Shown one piece after another: positions 37,289 through 46,297 of a stretch of DNA of 64,000 bases. The notes under the pieces were generated by a model that ran no database searches, had not been told where the DNA came from, and saw only the letters and a list, made by a program, of their open reading frames with translations. Source of the DNA: Flavobacterium beibuense F44-8 (GTDB lineage Bacteria > Bacteroidota > Bacteroidia > Flavobacteriales > Flavobacteriaceae). The translations under genes were made by a program, and so were the position numbers. How positions within the stretch are numbered: the stretch's first letter is position 1; each line of letters starts with the position of its first letter. Location: positions 62,001 to 126,000 of the forward strand of contig NZ_JRLV01000007.1 of NCBI RefSeq assembly GCF_000769915.1. The letters run 5' to 3'.

Positions 37289-37732
37289 TTATTGTACCTC
37301 AGCTACGATTTCGTAAGGAAGCTCAATAATTACTTCTCTGTGTAATCTTACAGATGCAGTGTATTTACCTACACGCTTAACGATACCACTGTTGATGAAT
37401 TTCTTCTCAATAGCCTGACCGTTTTTCTCTAAAGCTTCAGCGATATCTGCATTGGTTACAGAACCAAATAGTTTCTCACCACCTGCTTTAGCAGTAATTT
37501 TTATCTCAAGAGCTTTAATAGCCTCAGCGATTTTCTTAGCGTCGTCTACTAATTTTTGCTCTTTAAATGCTCTTTGTTTTAGGTTCTCAGCTAAAACTTT
37601 TTTAGCTGTAGGAGTTGCAACAATTGCAAAACCTTGAGGTATTAAATAGTTACGACCATATCCTGGCTTAACTGTTACAACATCATCTTTAAAACCTAAG
37701 TTTTGTACGTCTTGTTTAAGTATAAGTTCCAT
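37289..37732 (-). CDS. rplI: Ribosomal protein L9
   Basis: 147 residues. The N-terminal globular domain has ELILKQDVQNLGFKDDVVTVKPGYGRNYLIPQGFA (partly quoted), the L9 signature that binds 23S rRNA; a connecting helix (LAENLKQRAFKEQK) leads to the C-terminal domain ending LPYEIVAEVQ. Third in the rpsF-rpsR-rplI operon, with 15 bases to rpsR. Confidence 0.98.
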   Translation of the reverse strand: MELILKQDVQNLGFKDDVVTVKPGYGRNYLIPQGFAIVATPTAKKVLAENLKQRAFKEQKLVDDAKKIAEAIKALEIKITAKAGGEKLFGSVTNADIAEALEKNGQAIEKKFINSGIVKRVGKYTASVRLHREVIIELPYEIVAEVQ

Positions 37733-37747
37733 AATACTGCCTCTTTT

Positions 37748-38044
37748 TTATTTTAATAAATCAGCCACATATGGCATTAATGCTAAATGACGTGCTCTTT
37801 TAACTGCAACAGACACTTTTCTTTGGTATTTTAAAGAAGTACCTGTTAAACGGCGAGGAAGAATTTTACCTTGCTCGTTAACGAATTTCAATAAAAAGTC
37901 AGGATCTTTATAATCAATATATTTGATTCCTGATTTTTTGAAACGGCAATACTTTTTAGTCTTGTTCGTCTCTATGTTTAAAGGCGTTAGATATCTGATA
38001 TCTCCGTCTTTTTTTCCCTTAGCTGACTGTTCTATACTTGACAT
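37748..38044 (-). CDS. rpsR: Ribosomal protein S18
   Basis: 98 residues, longer than the E. coli S18 (75) because of a basic N-terminal extension usual in Bacteroidota. The core has [18 protein letters not shown] and the signature [33 protein letters not shown]18 binds S6 on the platform of the small subunit. It starts two bases after rpsF stops. Confidence 0.98.
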   Translation of the reverse strand: MSSIEQSAKGKKDGDIRYLTPLNIETNKTKKYCRFKKSGIKYIDYKDPDFLLKFVNEQGKILPRRLTGTSLKYQRKVSVAVKRARHLALMPYVADLLK

Positions 38045-38046
38045 AA

Positions 38047-38388
38047 TTAGTTTGCTTTAGTTTTTAGTTTCTCTCTTCTTCTTTCTGCCCATGAAATAGC
38101 GTGCTTGTCTAAAGCTACAGTAAGGAAACGCATGATTCTCTCGTCACGTCTGTACTCAGTCTCAAGACCGATTAAGATATCTCCTGATGCTTTGAACTCA
38201 AGCAGGTGGTAAAAACCACTTTTCTTGTGTTGAATTTCGTAAGCTAATTTTTTAAGACCCCAGTCTTCTTTTGCTACGATCTCGGCCCCTTTAGAAGTAA
38301 GATAATCTTCGAACTTACTTACTGTTTCCTTTACCTGAGTTTCAGATAAAACGGGATTCAAGATGAAAACAGTTTCATAATGATTCAT
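38047..38388 (-). CDS. rpsF: Ribosomal protein S6
   Basis: 113 residues with the S6 fold: [22 protein letters not shown] at the start (partly quoted), the [26 protein letters not shown] strand pair and a basic tail ([11 protein letters not shown]). First gene of the operon with S18 and L9. In many bacteria the S6:S18 complex binds the leader of this operon; I did not identify that structure here. Confidence 0.98.
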   Translation of the reverse strand: MNHYETVFILNPVLSETQVKETVSKFEDYLTSKGAEIVAKEDWGLKKLAYEIQHKKSGFYHLLEFKASGDILIGLETEYRRDERIMRFLTVALDKHAISWAERRREKLKTKAN

Positions 38389-38422
38389 AATACAATATAT
38401 TAGTATGTTATAAAATTGGGTG

Positions 38423-38452
38423 CAAATTTAGTCAATAATATTTATCCTGCAA
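38423..38452 (-). promoter_or_regulatory. Promoter of the rpsF-rpsR-rplI operon
   Basis: On the minus strand TTG (38450-38452), 19 bases, then TAAATTTG (38423-38430): a full match to the Bacteroidota promoter, 34 bases before the rpsF ATG. Confidence 0.75.
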
Positions 38453-38497
38453 GCACAAAAATTAGTTTTTTAAAAGTTAAAAAGTAGATTTTTTATC

Positions 38498-38505
38498 TAT
38501 ATTTG
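38498..38505 (+). promoter_or_regulatory. -7 promoter element for the LytTR regulator gene
   Basis: TATATTTG, 59 bases before ATG 38565. The -33 position holds GTT rather than TTG. Divergent from the rpsF promoter, 46 bases away. Confidence 0.45.
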
Positions 38506-38564
38506 TATTTATCCAAACTAAAAAACCAAAAAACATTGCTAAACGTTACAAACCTAATTGAATC

Positions 38565-39266
38565 ATGAAACTAAACTGTGTTGTTGTTGACGATAGCACA
38601 ATTCATAGGATCACGATTGCCAAGCTCGTAAACGATCACCCGGATCTTAACCTGGTAGGTGATTTCTCTAATGCATCGGAAACACGGAATTGTATTCTAA
38701 CCAAGCCTGTTGACCTTTTGTTCCTGGACATTGAAATGCCGGTACAAAGCGGGTTTGATTTGCTGGACGGACTTAAAAAAAGACCGCAGATTATTGTGGT
38801 GTCCTCCAAGTCAGACTATGCCCTTAAGGCTTTCGACTATGCTGCTATCGATTATTTGCATAAACCCATAACCAAAGACCGTTTTAATAAGGCAGTACAA
38901 AAAGCACTCGACCTGCAAAGCCTTAAAAAAGAAAACACGGAAGACGACGGGGAGTTTATCTTTATTAAAAGTAACCTTAAAAACTTCAAGATATTTATTT
39001 CCAAAATTAAATGGATTGAAGCCTATGGTGACTATGTAAAGATTATTACCGAAGAGGAAAACCACCTTGTACTATCGACCATGAAATCTTTTGAAAACGA
39101 ACTGCCTGACGACAAGTTTATGCGTGTACACAAGTCATTCATTATAAACATTGACCGTGTAGAACGCTTTAACAGTAAATTTGCCGAAATAGGCCCTGTG
39201 AAAATACCACTAAGCAGGAATAAAAAAGAAGAACTGGCTAAAGCCCTTAACAAGGCTTCTTCTTAA
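38565..39266 (+). CDS. LytTR-family response regulator
   Basis: 233 residues. Receiver domain (about 3-120) with DD9-10, phospho-acceptor D55 in LFLDIEMP, and the K of HKPITKDRF. The C-terminal LytTR DNA-binding domain (about 135-230) has FIFIKSNLKNFKIFISKIKWIEAYGDYVKI (partly quoted) and FMRVHKSFIINIDRVERF. No histidine kinase gene is adjacent, so this is an orphan; LytTR partners are often membrane 5TM or 7TM kinases. Its stop overlaps the stop of priA on the other strand. Confidence 0.92.
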   Translation: MKLNCVVVDDSTIHRITIAKLVNDHPDLNLVGDFSNASETRNCILTKPVDLLFLDIEMPVQSGFDLLDGLKKRPQIIVVSSKSDYALKAFDYAAIDYLHKPITKDRFNKAVQKALDLQSLKKENTEDDGEFIFIKSNLKNFKIFISKIKWIEAYGDYVKIITEEENHLVLSTMKSFENELPDDKFMRVHKSFIINIDRVERFNSKFAEIGPVKIPLSRNKKEELAKALNKASS

Positions 39267-41713
39267 TAAGGATCTACGTTAACCGAAACCCTTATTGATT
39301 TATACTGAGGTATTGCGTCAAAACTGTCCAGGATTTTTACTATTGCTCTTTTGGTGCCCCCAATTGAATTACCCTGTGGCAATTTTATCATTATAGTACG
39401 TATATACTCATTCCTTATTCTGCTTATAGCAGGCTCCTCGGGCCCCAATACCGGGATATTAAGGTTTTGCGACAATACATTATACAGCCACAATGCCCCA
39501 TTTTTTAATTTTTCATAATCCCTTTGCTTTAAGGTTAACCTTATTAACCTGTAAAACGGCGGATATTTAAAGTTATGCCTTTCATACACCTGCTCTTTAT
39601 ACATGGCAGGGTAATCATTATTTGTTACCTGCTGAATTATATTATGCAACGGATTATAGGTTTGTATAAGCACCTTTCCCCTTACATCCTTACGCCCTGC
39701 CCTGCCGGCAACCTGTACCATCATCTGGTAAGCTCTTTCAAATGCACGGAAGTCAGGCTGATACAGCATATTATCAGCATTTAGTATCCCTACAAGGCTT
39801 ACATTATCAAAGTGAAGTCCTTTAGCAAGCATTTGGGTACCCACCAGTATATCTATCTCCCTGTTCTTAAAGGCATCTATTATTTTTTCATAACCAAATT
39901 TACCACGCGTCGTATCCTGATCCATTCGCCATATATTTTTTGTAGGGAATAAACCTTTCAGCTCCATTTCAATCTGCTCTGTACCGAAACCTTTAGTAGA
40001 CAAATCTGTTGAATGGCACTGATGGCAGTGTGTAGGGTTAGCAATATTATAACCGCAGTAATGGCAACGCAACTGGTTTTTAAACTTATAGTAGGTTAAA
40101 CTCACATCACACTGGGGGCATTGCGGTACGTGTCCGCATGTCATACATTCCACCCACGGGGAATACCCCCTCCTGTTCTGGAAAAGTATAACCTGCCTGC
40201 CCTCACTAAGTGCTTCGGCAATAGCCTCATTAAGGGTATCACTAAAATGCCCCGTCATGCGCTTACGTTTGTACTTATCCTTAATATCTACCAAAACTAT
40301 TTCGGGCGGTAACACTTTACCGTAACGTTCGGTTAGCTGTACATAACCATACTTACCTCCAGTGGCATTGTAATAGGTTTCTATACCGGGAGTAGCCGAA
40401 CCCAGCAACACTTTAGCATCATACATACCTGCAAGCATGATAGCAGCATCGCGAGCATGATAGCGCGGTGCCGGATCCTGTTGTTTAAACGTTTGCTCAT
40501 GCTCCTCATCTATCACTATAAGCCCAAGGTCATTAAACGGCAGGAATAAGGCCGATCTCGCACCTATTATTACACGGGCTTTCTCAGAATCTTCAAGCAC
40601 CTGTTGCCAGGTTTCTATACGTTCGTTATTGGAGTATTTGGAATGAAATACCGCTACCTGATTACCAAAGTAAGCTGTTAGCCTTACTACCAGCTGGGTT
40701 GTAAGTGCAATTTCGGGTAACAGATACAACACCTGCTTACCGCTTTTTATAAACTCTTCAATGAGTTTAATATATATTTCAGTTTTACCGCTGGAGGTGA
40801 TACCATGCAGCAATGTTACCTTATAGGTATCAAAACTTTGTTTAACCAACTCAAAAGCTTCCTGTTGCCTGTCACTCAGCTGAAAGCCCGAATTATCGTC
40901 TTTCTCAAACTGAATACGGTCTTCTTCAAGAATATATTCCTCAAAAACACCTTTATCAACCAATGATTTTATTACTGCTACCGATGTACCCGACTCCTCG
41001 GTAAACTGTTTTTTGCTTATCGGTTTTTTATCTCTTGCCTGCAACTGGAAGTAATACATCACAGCATCCCTTTGTTTTTGGGAACGCGACAACAACTCCA
41101 TCAGTCCGCTTAACTGATCCTGCTGCAAAAGTTCCTGTGGCATCCTGATATAGCGGATGGTTTTAGGCTTGTACTTTTCGTTGATCTCTTCCTGTAGTGA
41201 AATAGCATTTTTAGCAATCAGCTTATTGATTACCGGAAGCGTTGTTTTTTTATTAAGGATAGCCGACACCTCCTGCACTTTTAATGCCGATTGTTTTTGC
41301 AGCGCTTCATACACCAGGTATTCGTCGTCAGAAAGTTGGGTATCACTAACATCAAAATCTTTTTTAGAAGTAATAAGCGTTTCACTCTCCAAAAGGAAAC
41401 CGCTTGGCATAGCCGACTTATATACATCACCTATATTGCACATGTAGTAAGAAGCTATCCAGTCCCAGTGCTTTAGCTGGGTTTCGGTAACAATAGGAAA
41501 ATCATCCAGTATCTGGTGGATTTCTTTTGCCTGATATAACTGTGGCGGATTTTGGTGTAGGTCGGTCACCAGTCCGGTATAAATCTTATTACGTCCAAAC
41601 GGAATCGCCACACGCATCCCTTTTTTAATAAAACCATACTCAGCCTCGTTTATGGCATAGGTAAAAGGTTTAGGCAGAGATAATGGTAAAATTACTTCTA
41701 TAAAAAAGGGCAT
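39263..41713 (-). CDS. priA: Primosomal replication restart helicase PriA
   Basis: 816 residues, full length. It reloads the replicative helicase at stalled forks. The N-terminal 3'-end-binding domain starts with FFIEVILPLSLPKPFTYAI (partly quoted). The helicase has Walker A HGITSSGKTEIYI, the DEEHEQTFKQ box, and motifs SATPGIETY and VAGRAGRK. Two zinc-binding clusters are seen in ECMTCGHVPQCPQCD and RCHYCGYNIANPTHCHQCHS. The last four bases overlap the stop of the LytTR gene, tail to tail. Confidence 0.97.
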   Translation of the reverse strand: MPFFIEVILPLSLPKPFTYAINEAEYGFIKKGMRVAIPFGRNKIYTGLVTDLHQNPPQLYQAKEIHQILDDFPIVTETQLKHWDWIASYYMCNIGDVYKSAMPSGFLLESETLITSKKDFDVSDTQLSDDEYLVYEALQKQSALKVQEVSAILNKKTTLPVINKLIAKNAISLQEEINEKYKPKTIRYIRMPQELLQQDQLSGLMELLSRSQKQRDAVMYYFQLQARDKKPISKKQFTEESGTSVAVIKSLVDKGVFEEYILEEDRIQFEKDDNSGFQLSDRQQEAFELVKQSFDTYKVTLLHGITSSGKTEIYIKLIEEFIKSGKQVLYLLPEIALTTQLVVRLTAYFGNQVAVFHSKYSNNERIETWQQVLEDSEKARVIIGARSALFLPFNDLGLIVIDEEHEQTFKQQDPAPRYHARDAAIMLAGMYDAKVLLGSATPGIETYYNATGGKYGYVQLTERYGKVLPPEIVLVDIKDKYKRKRMTGHFSDTLNEAIAEALSEGRQVILFQNRRGYSPWVECMTCGHVPQCPQCDVSLTYYKFKNQLRCHYCGYNIANPTHCHQCHSTDLSTKGFGTEQIEMELKGLFPTKNIWRMDQDTTRGKFGYEKIIDAFKNREIDILVGTQMLAKGLHFDNVSLVGILNADNMLYQPDFRAFERAYQMMVQVAGRAGRKDVRGKVLIQTYNPLHNIIQQVTNNDYPAMYKEQVYERHNFKYPPFYRLIRLTLKQRDYEKLKNGALWLYNVLSQNLNIPVLGPEEPAISRIRNEYIRTIMIKLPQGNSIGGTKRAIVKILDSFDAIPQYKSIRVSVNVDPY

Positions 41714-41738
41714 ACAGGCTTATAATTAGATTTGAATA

Positions 41739-41746
41739 CAAATATA
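41739..41746 (-). promoter_or_regulatory. -7 promoter element for priA
   Basis: TATATTTG on the minus strand, 25 bases before the priA ATG. No TTG 19 bases upstream. Confidence 0.4.
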
Positions 41747-41836
41747 AAACAACTGGGTATATATTTAAGGCTTCCGGTATTGAGATTCCTCACTCCGCAT
41801 CAGAAGAACAAATTCAGCTTCATTTACAGATGAAAC

Positions 41837-41895
41837 AAAACAAATACAATAAAAAAACACTCCGTTATGGAGTGTTTTTTTATTGTATTTGTTTT
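41837..41895 (-). terminator. Very long perfect inverted repeat, terminator after DUF2147
   Basis: A perfect 27-base stem (41837-41863 with 41869-41895) around a 5-base loop GTTAT. The inner part, ACTCC/GGAGT flanked by seven A and seven T, is an ordinary terminator that could work in both directions; the outer A+T-rich 14 pairs extend it beyond what termination needs. It starts 5 bases after the DUF2147 stop. Confidence 0.8.
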
Positions 41896-41900
41896 CAATA

Positions 41901-42329
41901 TTATTTTACCCTGTGCCACGTTTGAGAACGACCTATGAATGAAAATCCAAGATACCCTCTTACATCAAGTTTATCTTTTCCGTCAAGCTTAATAGTACAA
42001 CTGTATGTTTTACCTTTATTTGGGTCCAGAATATCGCCATCGGTATATTCATCACCGTCTTTCTCTAATCCTTTTATGATTACAAGTCCAAGTATTGGCT
42101 TGTCTTTATCACTGCCTTTACACTTTGTACACTTGGCATCTTTTTTAGCCGGGTTAAGTATCTCTACCACTTTACCGTAAACCTTACCGTCTTTTTCATA
42201 AATCTCAACGATAGATTTTTCTTCACCGGTTTCATCGTCAATGGTTTTCCACTTTCCGGTTACCTGAGCACCAGCCGAAAATATTCCGGCAATAGCAACA
42301 AACAATACTGTTAAAAAGTACTTCTTCAT
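41901..42329 (-). CDS. DUF2147 family secreted protein
   Basis: 142 residues from ATG 42329 (a GTG three codons earlier is in frame). The signal peptide ends FSAGAQ. The DUF2147 body begins VTGKWKTIDDETGEEKSIVEIYEKDGKVYG (partly quoted), and a CTKC pair is followed by LGLVIIKGLEKDGDEY and the end GFSFIGRSQTWHRVK. It is a small periplasmic or outer-membrane beta-barrel-like protein of unknown role. It lies 21 bases downstream of the YihY gene and may be in the nadC-yihY transcript. Confidence 0.88.
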   Translation of the reverse strand: MKKYFLTVLFVAIAGIFSAGAQVTGKWKTIDDETGEEKSIVEIYEKDGKVYGKVVEILNPAKKDAKCTKCKGSDKDKPILGLVIIKGLEKDGDEYTDGDILDPNKGKTYSCTIKLDGKDKLDVRGYLGFSFIGRSQTWHRVK

Positions 42330-42350
42330 AAAAAACACGTTTAATTTTTA

Positions 42351-43277
42351 CTAAATATATAAATTTTTCCTTTTTAATTTATGAATTAACGCATTTAATT
42401 CGAATCCTAATAAAAGAATGAAACAGTTAATCCATATATACAGCATAAGTACAAGAAGCGTACCAATTGCTCCATACAGCTGATTGTACTGGGCAAACCT
42501 AAGCACATAAATACCAAATACATAAGAGGTTATAACGAACAATATGGTAGTAAATACCGAACCATAACTAAAAAAGGCGGCTCCTTTGGTTTCTTTTGCA
42601 GCAAACTTAAACAGCATAGAAGTAATGGTTAGCACCATAAGTACCAGGAAGATATATTTACCTATTTCAAGATATATCACATCGTCACTTAGTAACCCTC
42701 TGCTTTTAAGCTGTGCTATAATTACCTGAAGGATAACAATTGCTGCTACGGTTACTAAAAGTATTGTGGAAAGCACGAGCGACAACCCTATAGCAAGGGC
42801 ATACTGCCTAAAGAAACTACGCTTAATGGTAATGTGCAGTGACGACTGAAATCCGCTTAATATAGCGTTCATTCCGTTTGACATAAGCAGTATAGCCAAG
42901 AGGATACCTGTAGAAAGCAGGCTACTGTAACTGTTTTGCATAATATCTTCCAGTATGGACTCAACAGCACTATAGGTATTAGGCGGTACGTTTTCCCTAA
43001 CAAAATCCATAAAGTCGTCCCTAAAACCCTCTATTGGAATTTGCGATATAAGGTTAAGAATAAAAAGAGCAAACGGAAACAGCGACATAAAAAAGCTGAA
43101 TGCAATAGCACCGGCACGGTAAGACACATCGCCTTTTACAATACCGGATATATAAAGCTCTGTAAGGTGATAAAGCGTTAATCCCTCTCCCCATGGCAGC
43201 TTGATACTTTTACCAAGCCTTACCAAATGTTTAAGAACAGGGATACGCTCCAGTTTATGTTCCAGTTCTACCGACAT
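42351..43277 (-). CDS. YihY/BrkB family inner-membrane protein
   Basis: 308 residues with six predicted membrane helices. Family signs: DVSYRAGAIAFSFFMSLFPFALF in the first third (partly quoted), the SLHITIKRSFFRQYALAI stretch, and near the end YGAIGTLLVLMLYIWINCFILLLGFELNA. The family is widespread and was once called ribonuclease BN in error; its role is unknown. Its ATG shares one base with the stop of nadC. Confidence 0.93.
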   Translation of the reverse strand: MSVELEHKLERIPVLKHLVRLGKSIKLPWGEGLTLYHLTELYISGIVKGDVSYRAGAIAFSFFMSLFPFALFILNLISQIPIEGFRDDFMDFVRENVPPNTYSAVESILEDIMQNSYSSLLSTGILLAILLMSNGMNAILSGFQSSLHITIKRSFFRQYALAIGLSLVLSTILLVTVAAIVILQVIIAQLKSRGLLSDDVIYLEIGKYIFLVLMVLTITSMLFKFAAKETKGAAFFSYGSVFTTILFVITSYVFGIYVLRFAQYNQLYGAIGTLLVLMLYIWINCFILLLGFELNALIHKLKRKNLYI

Positions 43278-44134
43278 TAAAATGCTTTTAAACTAAGGTC
43301 TAAATTATAAATGGAATGAGTTAATGCACCCGATGATATGTAGTTAACACCACAATCGGCATAATGGCGCATTGTATCTTCATTTATTCCTCCGGATGAT
43401 TCGGTTTGGCAATAGTTCCCTATAAGCTCTACCGCCTCACGGGTTTGTTTATAATCGAAATTATCCAGCAATATACGATGCACACCCGGATTAGCTATTA
43501 TTTCACGAACCTCATCAAGATCACGAGCCTCTACAATGATTTTCAGATCAAGGTTATTCGCCTTTAAATACTCGTGCGTTTTGGTAATTGCCTGAGTGAT
43601 TCCGCCTGCAAAGTCAATATGATTATCTTTTAGCATTACCATATCATACAGCGCAAAACGGTGATTTTCACCTCCGCCTATTTTCACGGCCCATTTTTCA
43701 ATGGCACGTATTCCCGGAGTGGTTTTACGGGTATCAAGCACTTTTGTTCCCGTACCCTCCAGTATATCTACATACTTTTTGGTTTTGGTAGCAATGGCAC
43801 TCATACGCTGCATGGCGTTAAGCACCAGTCTTTCGGCTTTTAAGATGGATTGCGAACTCCCCGAAACATGAAAAGCCACATCGCCATATTTTACTGGTGT
43901 ACCATCCTGTAAAAACACCTCTATTTCAAGGTTTGGATCTACATAGGCAAATACCTGCTTAGCGAAGTCTACCCCCGCCAGTATACCATTATCTTTCACC
44001 AGTAGTTTAGCACGCCCGGTAGCGGTTGCCGGGATACAGGCAAGCGAGCTGTGGTCGCCATCACCAACATCTTCCCTAATGGCATTGGTAATAATTATAT
44101 CGAGTTCTTTTTGAAATTGAATATCCGAAATCAT
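43277..44134 (-). CDS. nadC: Carboxylating nicotinate-nucleotide diphosphorylase
   Basis: 285 residues, standard length. NadC converts quinolinate and PRPP to nicotinate mononucleotide in de novo NAD synthesis. Family motifs: REDVGDGDHSS near the N-terminus, ERLVLNAMQRMSAIATKT, the DTRKTTPGIRAIEKWAVKIGGGENHRFALYDMVMLKDNHI region (partly quoted) and the C-terminal SSGGINEDTMRHYADCGVNYISSGALTHS (partly quoted). It is the first gene of nadC-yihY-DUF2147. nadA and nadB are not in the window. Confidence 0.97.
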   Translation of the reverse strand: MISDIQFQKELDIIITNAIREDVGDGDHSSLACIPATATGRAKLLVKDNGILAGVDFAKQVFAYVDPNLEIEVFLQDGTPVKYGDVAFHVSGSSQSILKAERLVLNAMQRMSAIATKTKKYVDILEGTGTKVLDTRKTTPGIRAIEKWAVKIGGGENHRFALYDMVMLKDNHIDFAGGITQAITKTHEYLKANNLDLKIIVEARDLDEVREIIANPGVHRILLDNFDYKQTREAVELIGNYCQTESSGGINEDTMRHYADCGVNYISSGALTHSIYNLDLSLKAF

Positions 44135-44279
44135 GTGTATTTATTATAGTATTGCTAAAGTAGTGGTTTTTTTCGGGAAATGGAAAGGAATGTTTGCAGT
44201 GGTAACGTAAGGGTAAAAAACTGACGGAAATATAAAAATTTTGTTAATTTTAACACCTAACCAATTAACACCTTGCTCT

Positions 44280-45314
44280 ATGATTTTAAAAGGAAATCTC
44301 TCCTTTCGTTGCTCTTGTAATAAACTTTACATTTATAGTTCCGAAAATACAGACTTTGAAACCAATATTAATGAACGCTCTATGGGGCAAGAACACCATC
44401 ATTCATGGGAAGAAAGTTTCAATTGTGAATGTGGAAAAGAAATTGAGTTTTTATATGAAATTTGGGAATACCCTAAAAACATCTTTAACAGTGAAAAATT
44501 AACACTAAATAATGATGAAATATCTCGGTTTTCATATGATTTAGCATTAGACATTCCTGACGAAAACGACGAAAACAAATATCATTTATCCAGTAAACTA
44601 CTATACCATATACTTAAGGATAAAAAAATAGAACATCTTTATCATGCAAATACTGTTTTAACTTCTTTAACTTTTATTGAACAAGAAAGCTTGTTATCTA
44701 GAGCTTATGTTGAGAATAATAATCTAAATCAAACACCGCAAAAATCTGATAAAGAGGATAAAAAATATAATGTTTGGAACGATGTCTTCTTAGATGCGTT
44801 AGATTTACATACAAAATATTCTCGACCTAATAAATATGGACCTATATTGTTTGTTTTAAATTTAGATTTATTATTATCACCTTACTTCGAAACTATTTTA
44901 ATAACAAAAACAAATCCATGGTATTGGAAAGATTCTACATTATTATCTGAAAAATATTATTCAAATTTAGAAGATGTAAGAAATGATTATTTATCAGGAG
45001 AAAAAATAGATGCTCAAATAATGTTTACTTTTAGAAATATTGAACAAAAACTAAACTTAAAAAGATATTTATCCAAAATAATTATAGACAAACCTTCAAT
45101 TATTATTAGTTTACAATCAGGGATAAAAAAAAATGTAGGAGATTATGCATCTGAGGCTATAGAAAAGGCTTTGTTAAAAAAGAATATTATTACAGAAATT
45201 GAAGTAAGACATATTGGACAAAACTTTTTTTCTTGTAATTGTAATTTAACTTATACTATCCTATTCAATACTGATTCAACTGAGTTCAAGAAGCGATTCT
45301 CAATAAAAGGATAA
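44280..45314 (+). CDS. Cysteine-rich protein with possible ADP-ribosyltransferase-like (DarT-like) core
   Basis: 344 residues from ATG 44280 (a TTG 13 codons upstream is in frame). N-terminal Cys pairs C11/C13 and C49/C51 (SCN and CECGKE) suggest a zinc-binding module, with another CxC pair near the C-terminus (SCNCNL). The centre begins LYHANTVLTSLTFIEQ (H122) and LLSRAYVEN (R141, E145), followed by YGPILFVLNLDLLL. That order, a strand with His, a helix, then a GLLSR-like element, recalls ART-fold toxins such as DarT/DUF4433; this is an inference from memory. The gene is far more A+T-rich than its neighbours (14, 18 and 12 G or C in three 60-base lines at 44821, 44701 and 44941), pointing to recent acquisition. 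Followed by three small membrane protein genes. No antitoxin-like gene recognised. Confidence 0.6.
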   Translation: MILKGNLSFRCSCNKLYIYSSENTDFETNINERSMGQEHHHSWEESFNCECGKEIEFLYEIWEYPKNIFNSEKLTLNNDEISRFSYDLALDIPDENDENKYHLSSKLLYHILKDKKIEHLYHANTVLTSLTFIEQESLLSRAYVENNNLNQTPQKSDKEDKKYNVWNDVFLDALDLHTKYSRPNKYGPILFVLNLDLLLSPYFETILITKTNPWYWKDSTLLSEKYYSNLEDVRNDYLSGEKIDAQIMFTFRNIEQKLNLKRYLSKIIIDKPSIIISLQSGIKKNVGDYASEAIEKALLKKNIITEIEVRHIGQNFFSCNCNLTYTILFNTDSTEFKKRFSIKG

Positions 45315-45336
45315 CTCTTTTCTAACAACCACACCA

Positions 45337-45816
45337 ATGCAAAACCTACTTAACGAGCAAGACTTTGTAAAACCTGTAAAATACAACCCGTGGAAATGGT
45401 TTATTACCTGCTATGGAGTTTTATTTGTTTTAATAGGACTTGTGGTAAGCATAGTAAATTTTATTCCTTACAGGACTACGACAATTACCACTACAGCAAT
45501 GATTGTATTTATTACAACCTCTCCGTTTATAATGGTTTTTGGTAAAAAGAAAACTATTTACCACACTGATTACCCTACGCTAATTACCGCCGTAGCATTA
45601 ATGGCTTTTAACTCCTGGTTTTTTACGGTATTGCATCTCAGGATTGGCGAAGCTATTAAGCTAAATGACTTTTCTCTACTCCTGCCGGGATACTTTTTTA
45701 GAGGGTTAGATTTTACAGGGTTACTATTTTTAATGGCTTATGGAGCAGTGTCGTTCATTATTATTTTCTTTATTGTAAGACACAAACGTAAAAAGGCATT
45801 AAAAACTGAATTGTAA
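45337..45816 (+). CDS. Small four-helix membrane protein, paralogue 1 of 3
   Basis: 159 residues with four predicted membrane helices (about 22-43, 50-68, 80-101 and 124-147) and a basic tail RHKRKK, which suggests a cytosolic C-terminus. The cytosolic N-terminus reads NEQDFVKPVKYNPWKWF, which recurs in the third gene as NEEEFIKPEKDNPWKWF and weakly in the second. No known family recognised. It starts 22 bases after the 344-aa protein gene. Confidence 0.75.
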   Translation: MQNLLNEQDFVKPVKYNPWKWFITCYGVLFVLIGLVVSIVNFIPYRTTTITTTAMIVFITTSPFIMVFGKKKTIYHTDYPTLITAVALMAFNSWFFTVLHLRIGEAIKLNDFSLLLPGYFFRGLDFTGLLFLMAYGAVSFIIIFFIVRHKRKKALKTEL

Positions 45817-45819
45817 AAC

Positions 45820-46290
45820 ATGGAAGATTTAATTAAAGAAGAAGAGTTTACTAAAGATTCCGGACCCAGCTTATGGAATCGATATAAGACTTTCAACATA
45901 ATAGCTGCCTTATTACCTTTTATAGGTATTATAATTGAATATGTTTTATATGAAGCCTCAAATGTGAACCTCTCCAGTTATTGGTCGGTTTTACTATTTA
46001 TCTTATTGCCGTTTGCTGCGATTTTTTCAAAAAAATACAGCTTAAAACTTTCTTACCCTAAACTGTTGCATGTACTCACTAACTTAGCTATTTGCTTTTA
46101 TGTGCCGTTTATAATTTTAAAAATAATAAGTTATTATTTGGGTAACGATTTGTTTATTGGGGTTATAGTAGCTCTTTTATCTGAAATAATTATAAATGTA
46201 CTGCTTATACAGTTTATTGCATTTTTTGATTCGTTAATCCTTCATTTGATTATTGCTTTTATAAACACTGTAACCAAGTCAAAAAACTAA
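45820..46290 (+). CDS. Small four-helix membrane protein, paralogue 2 of 3
   Basis: 156 residues, four hydrophobic stretches, A+T-rich (17 G or C in the 60-base line at 45901). The N-terminus EDLIKEEEFTKDSGPSLWNRYK keeps the ExFxK and W spacing of its neighbours in a degraded form. It begins three bases after paralogue 1 stops. Function unknown. Confidence 0.72.
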   Translation: MEDLIKEEEFTKDSGPSLWNRYKTFNIIAALLPFIGIIIEYVLYEASNVNLSSYWSVLLFILLPFAAIFSKKYSLKLSYPKLLHVLTNLAICFYVPFIILKIISYYLGNDLFIGVIVALLSEIIINVLLIQFIAFFDSLILHLIIAFINTVTKSKN

Positions 46291-46297
46291 TCGCTTT

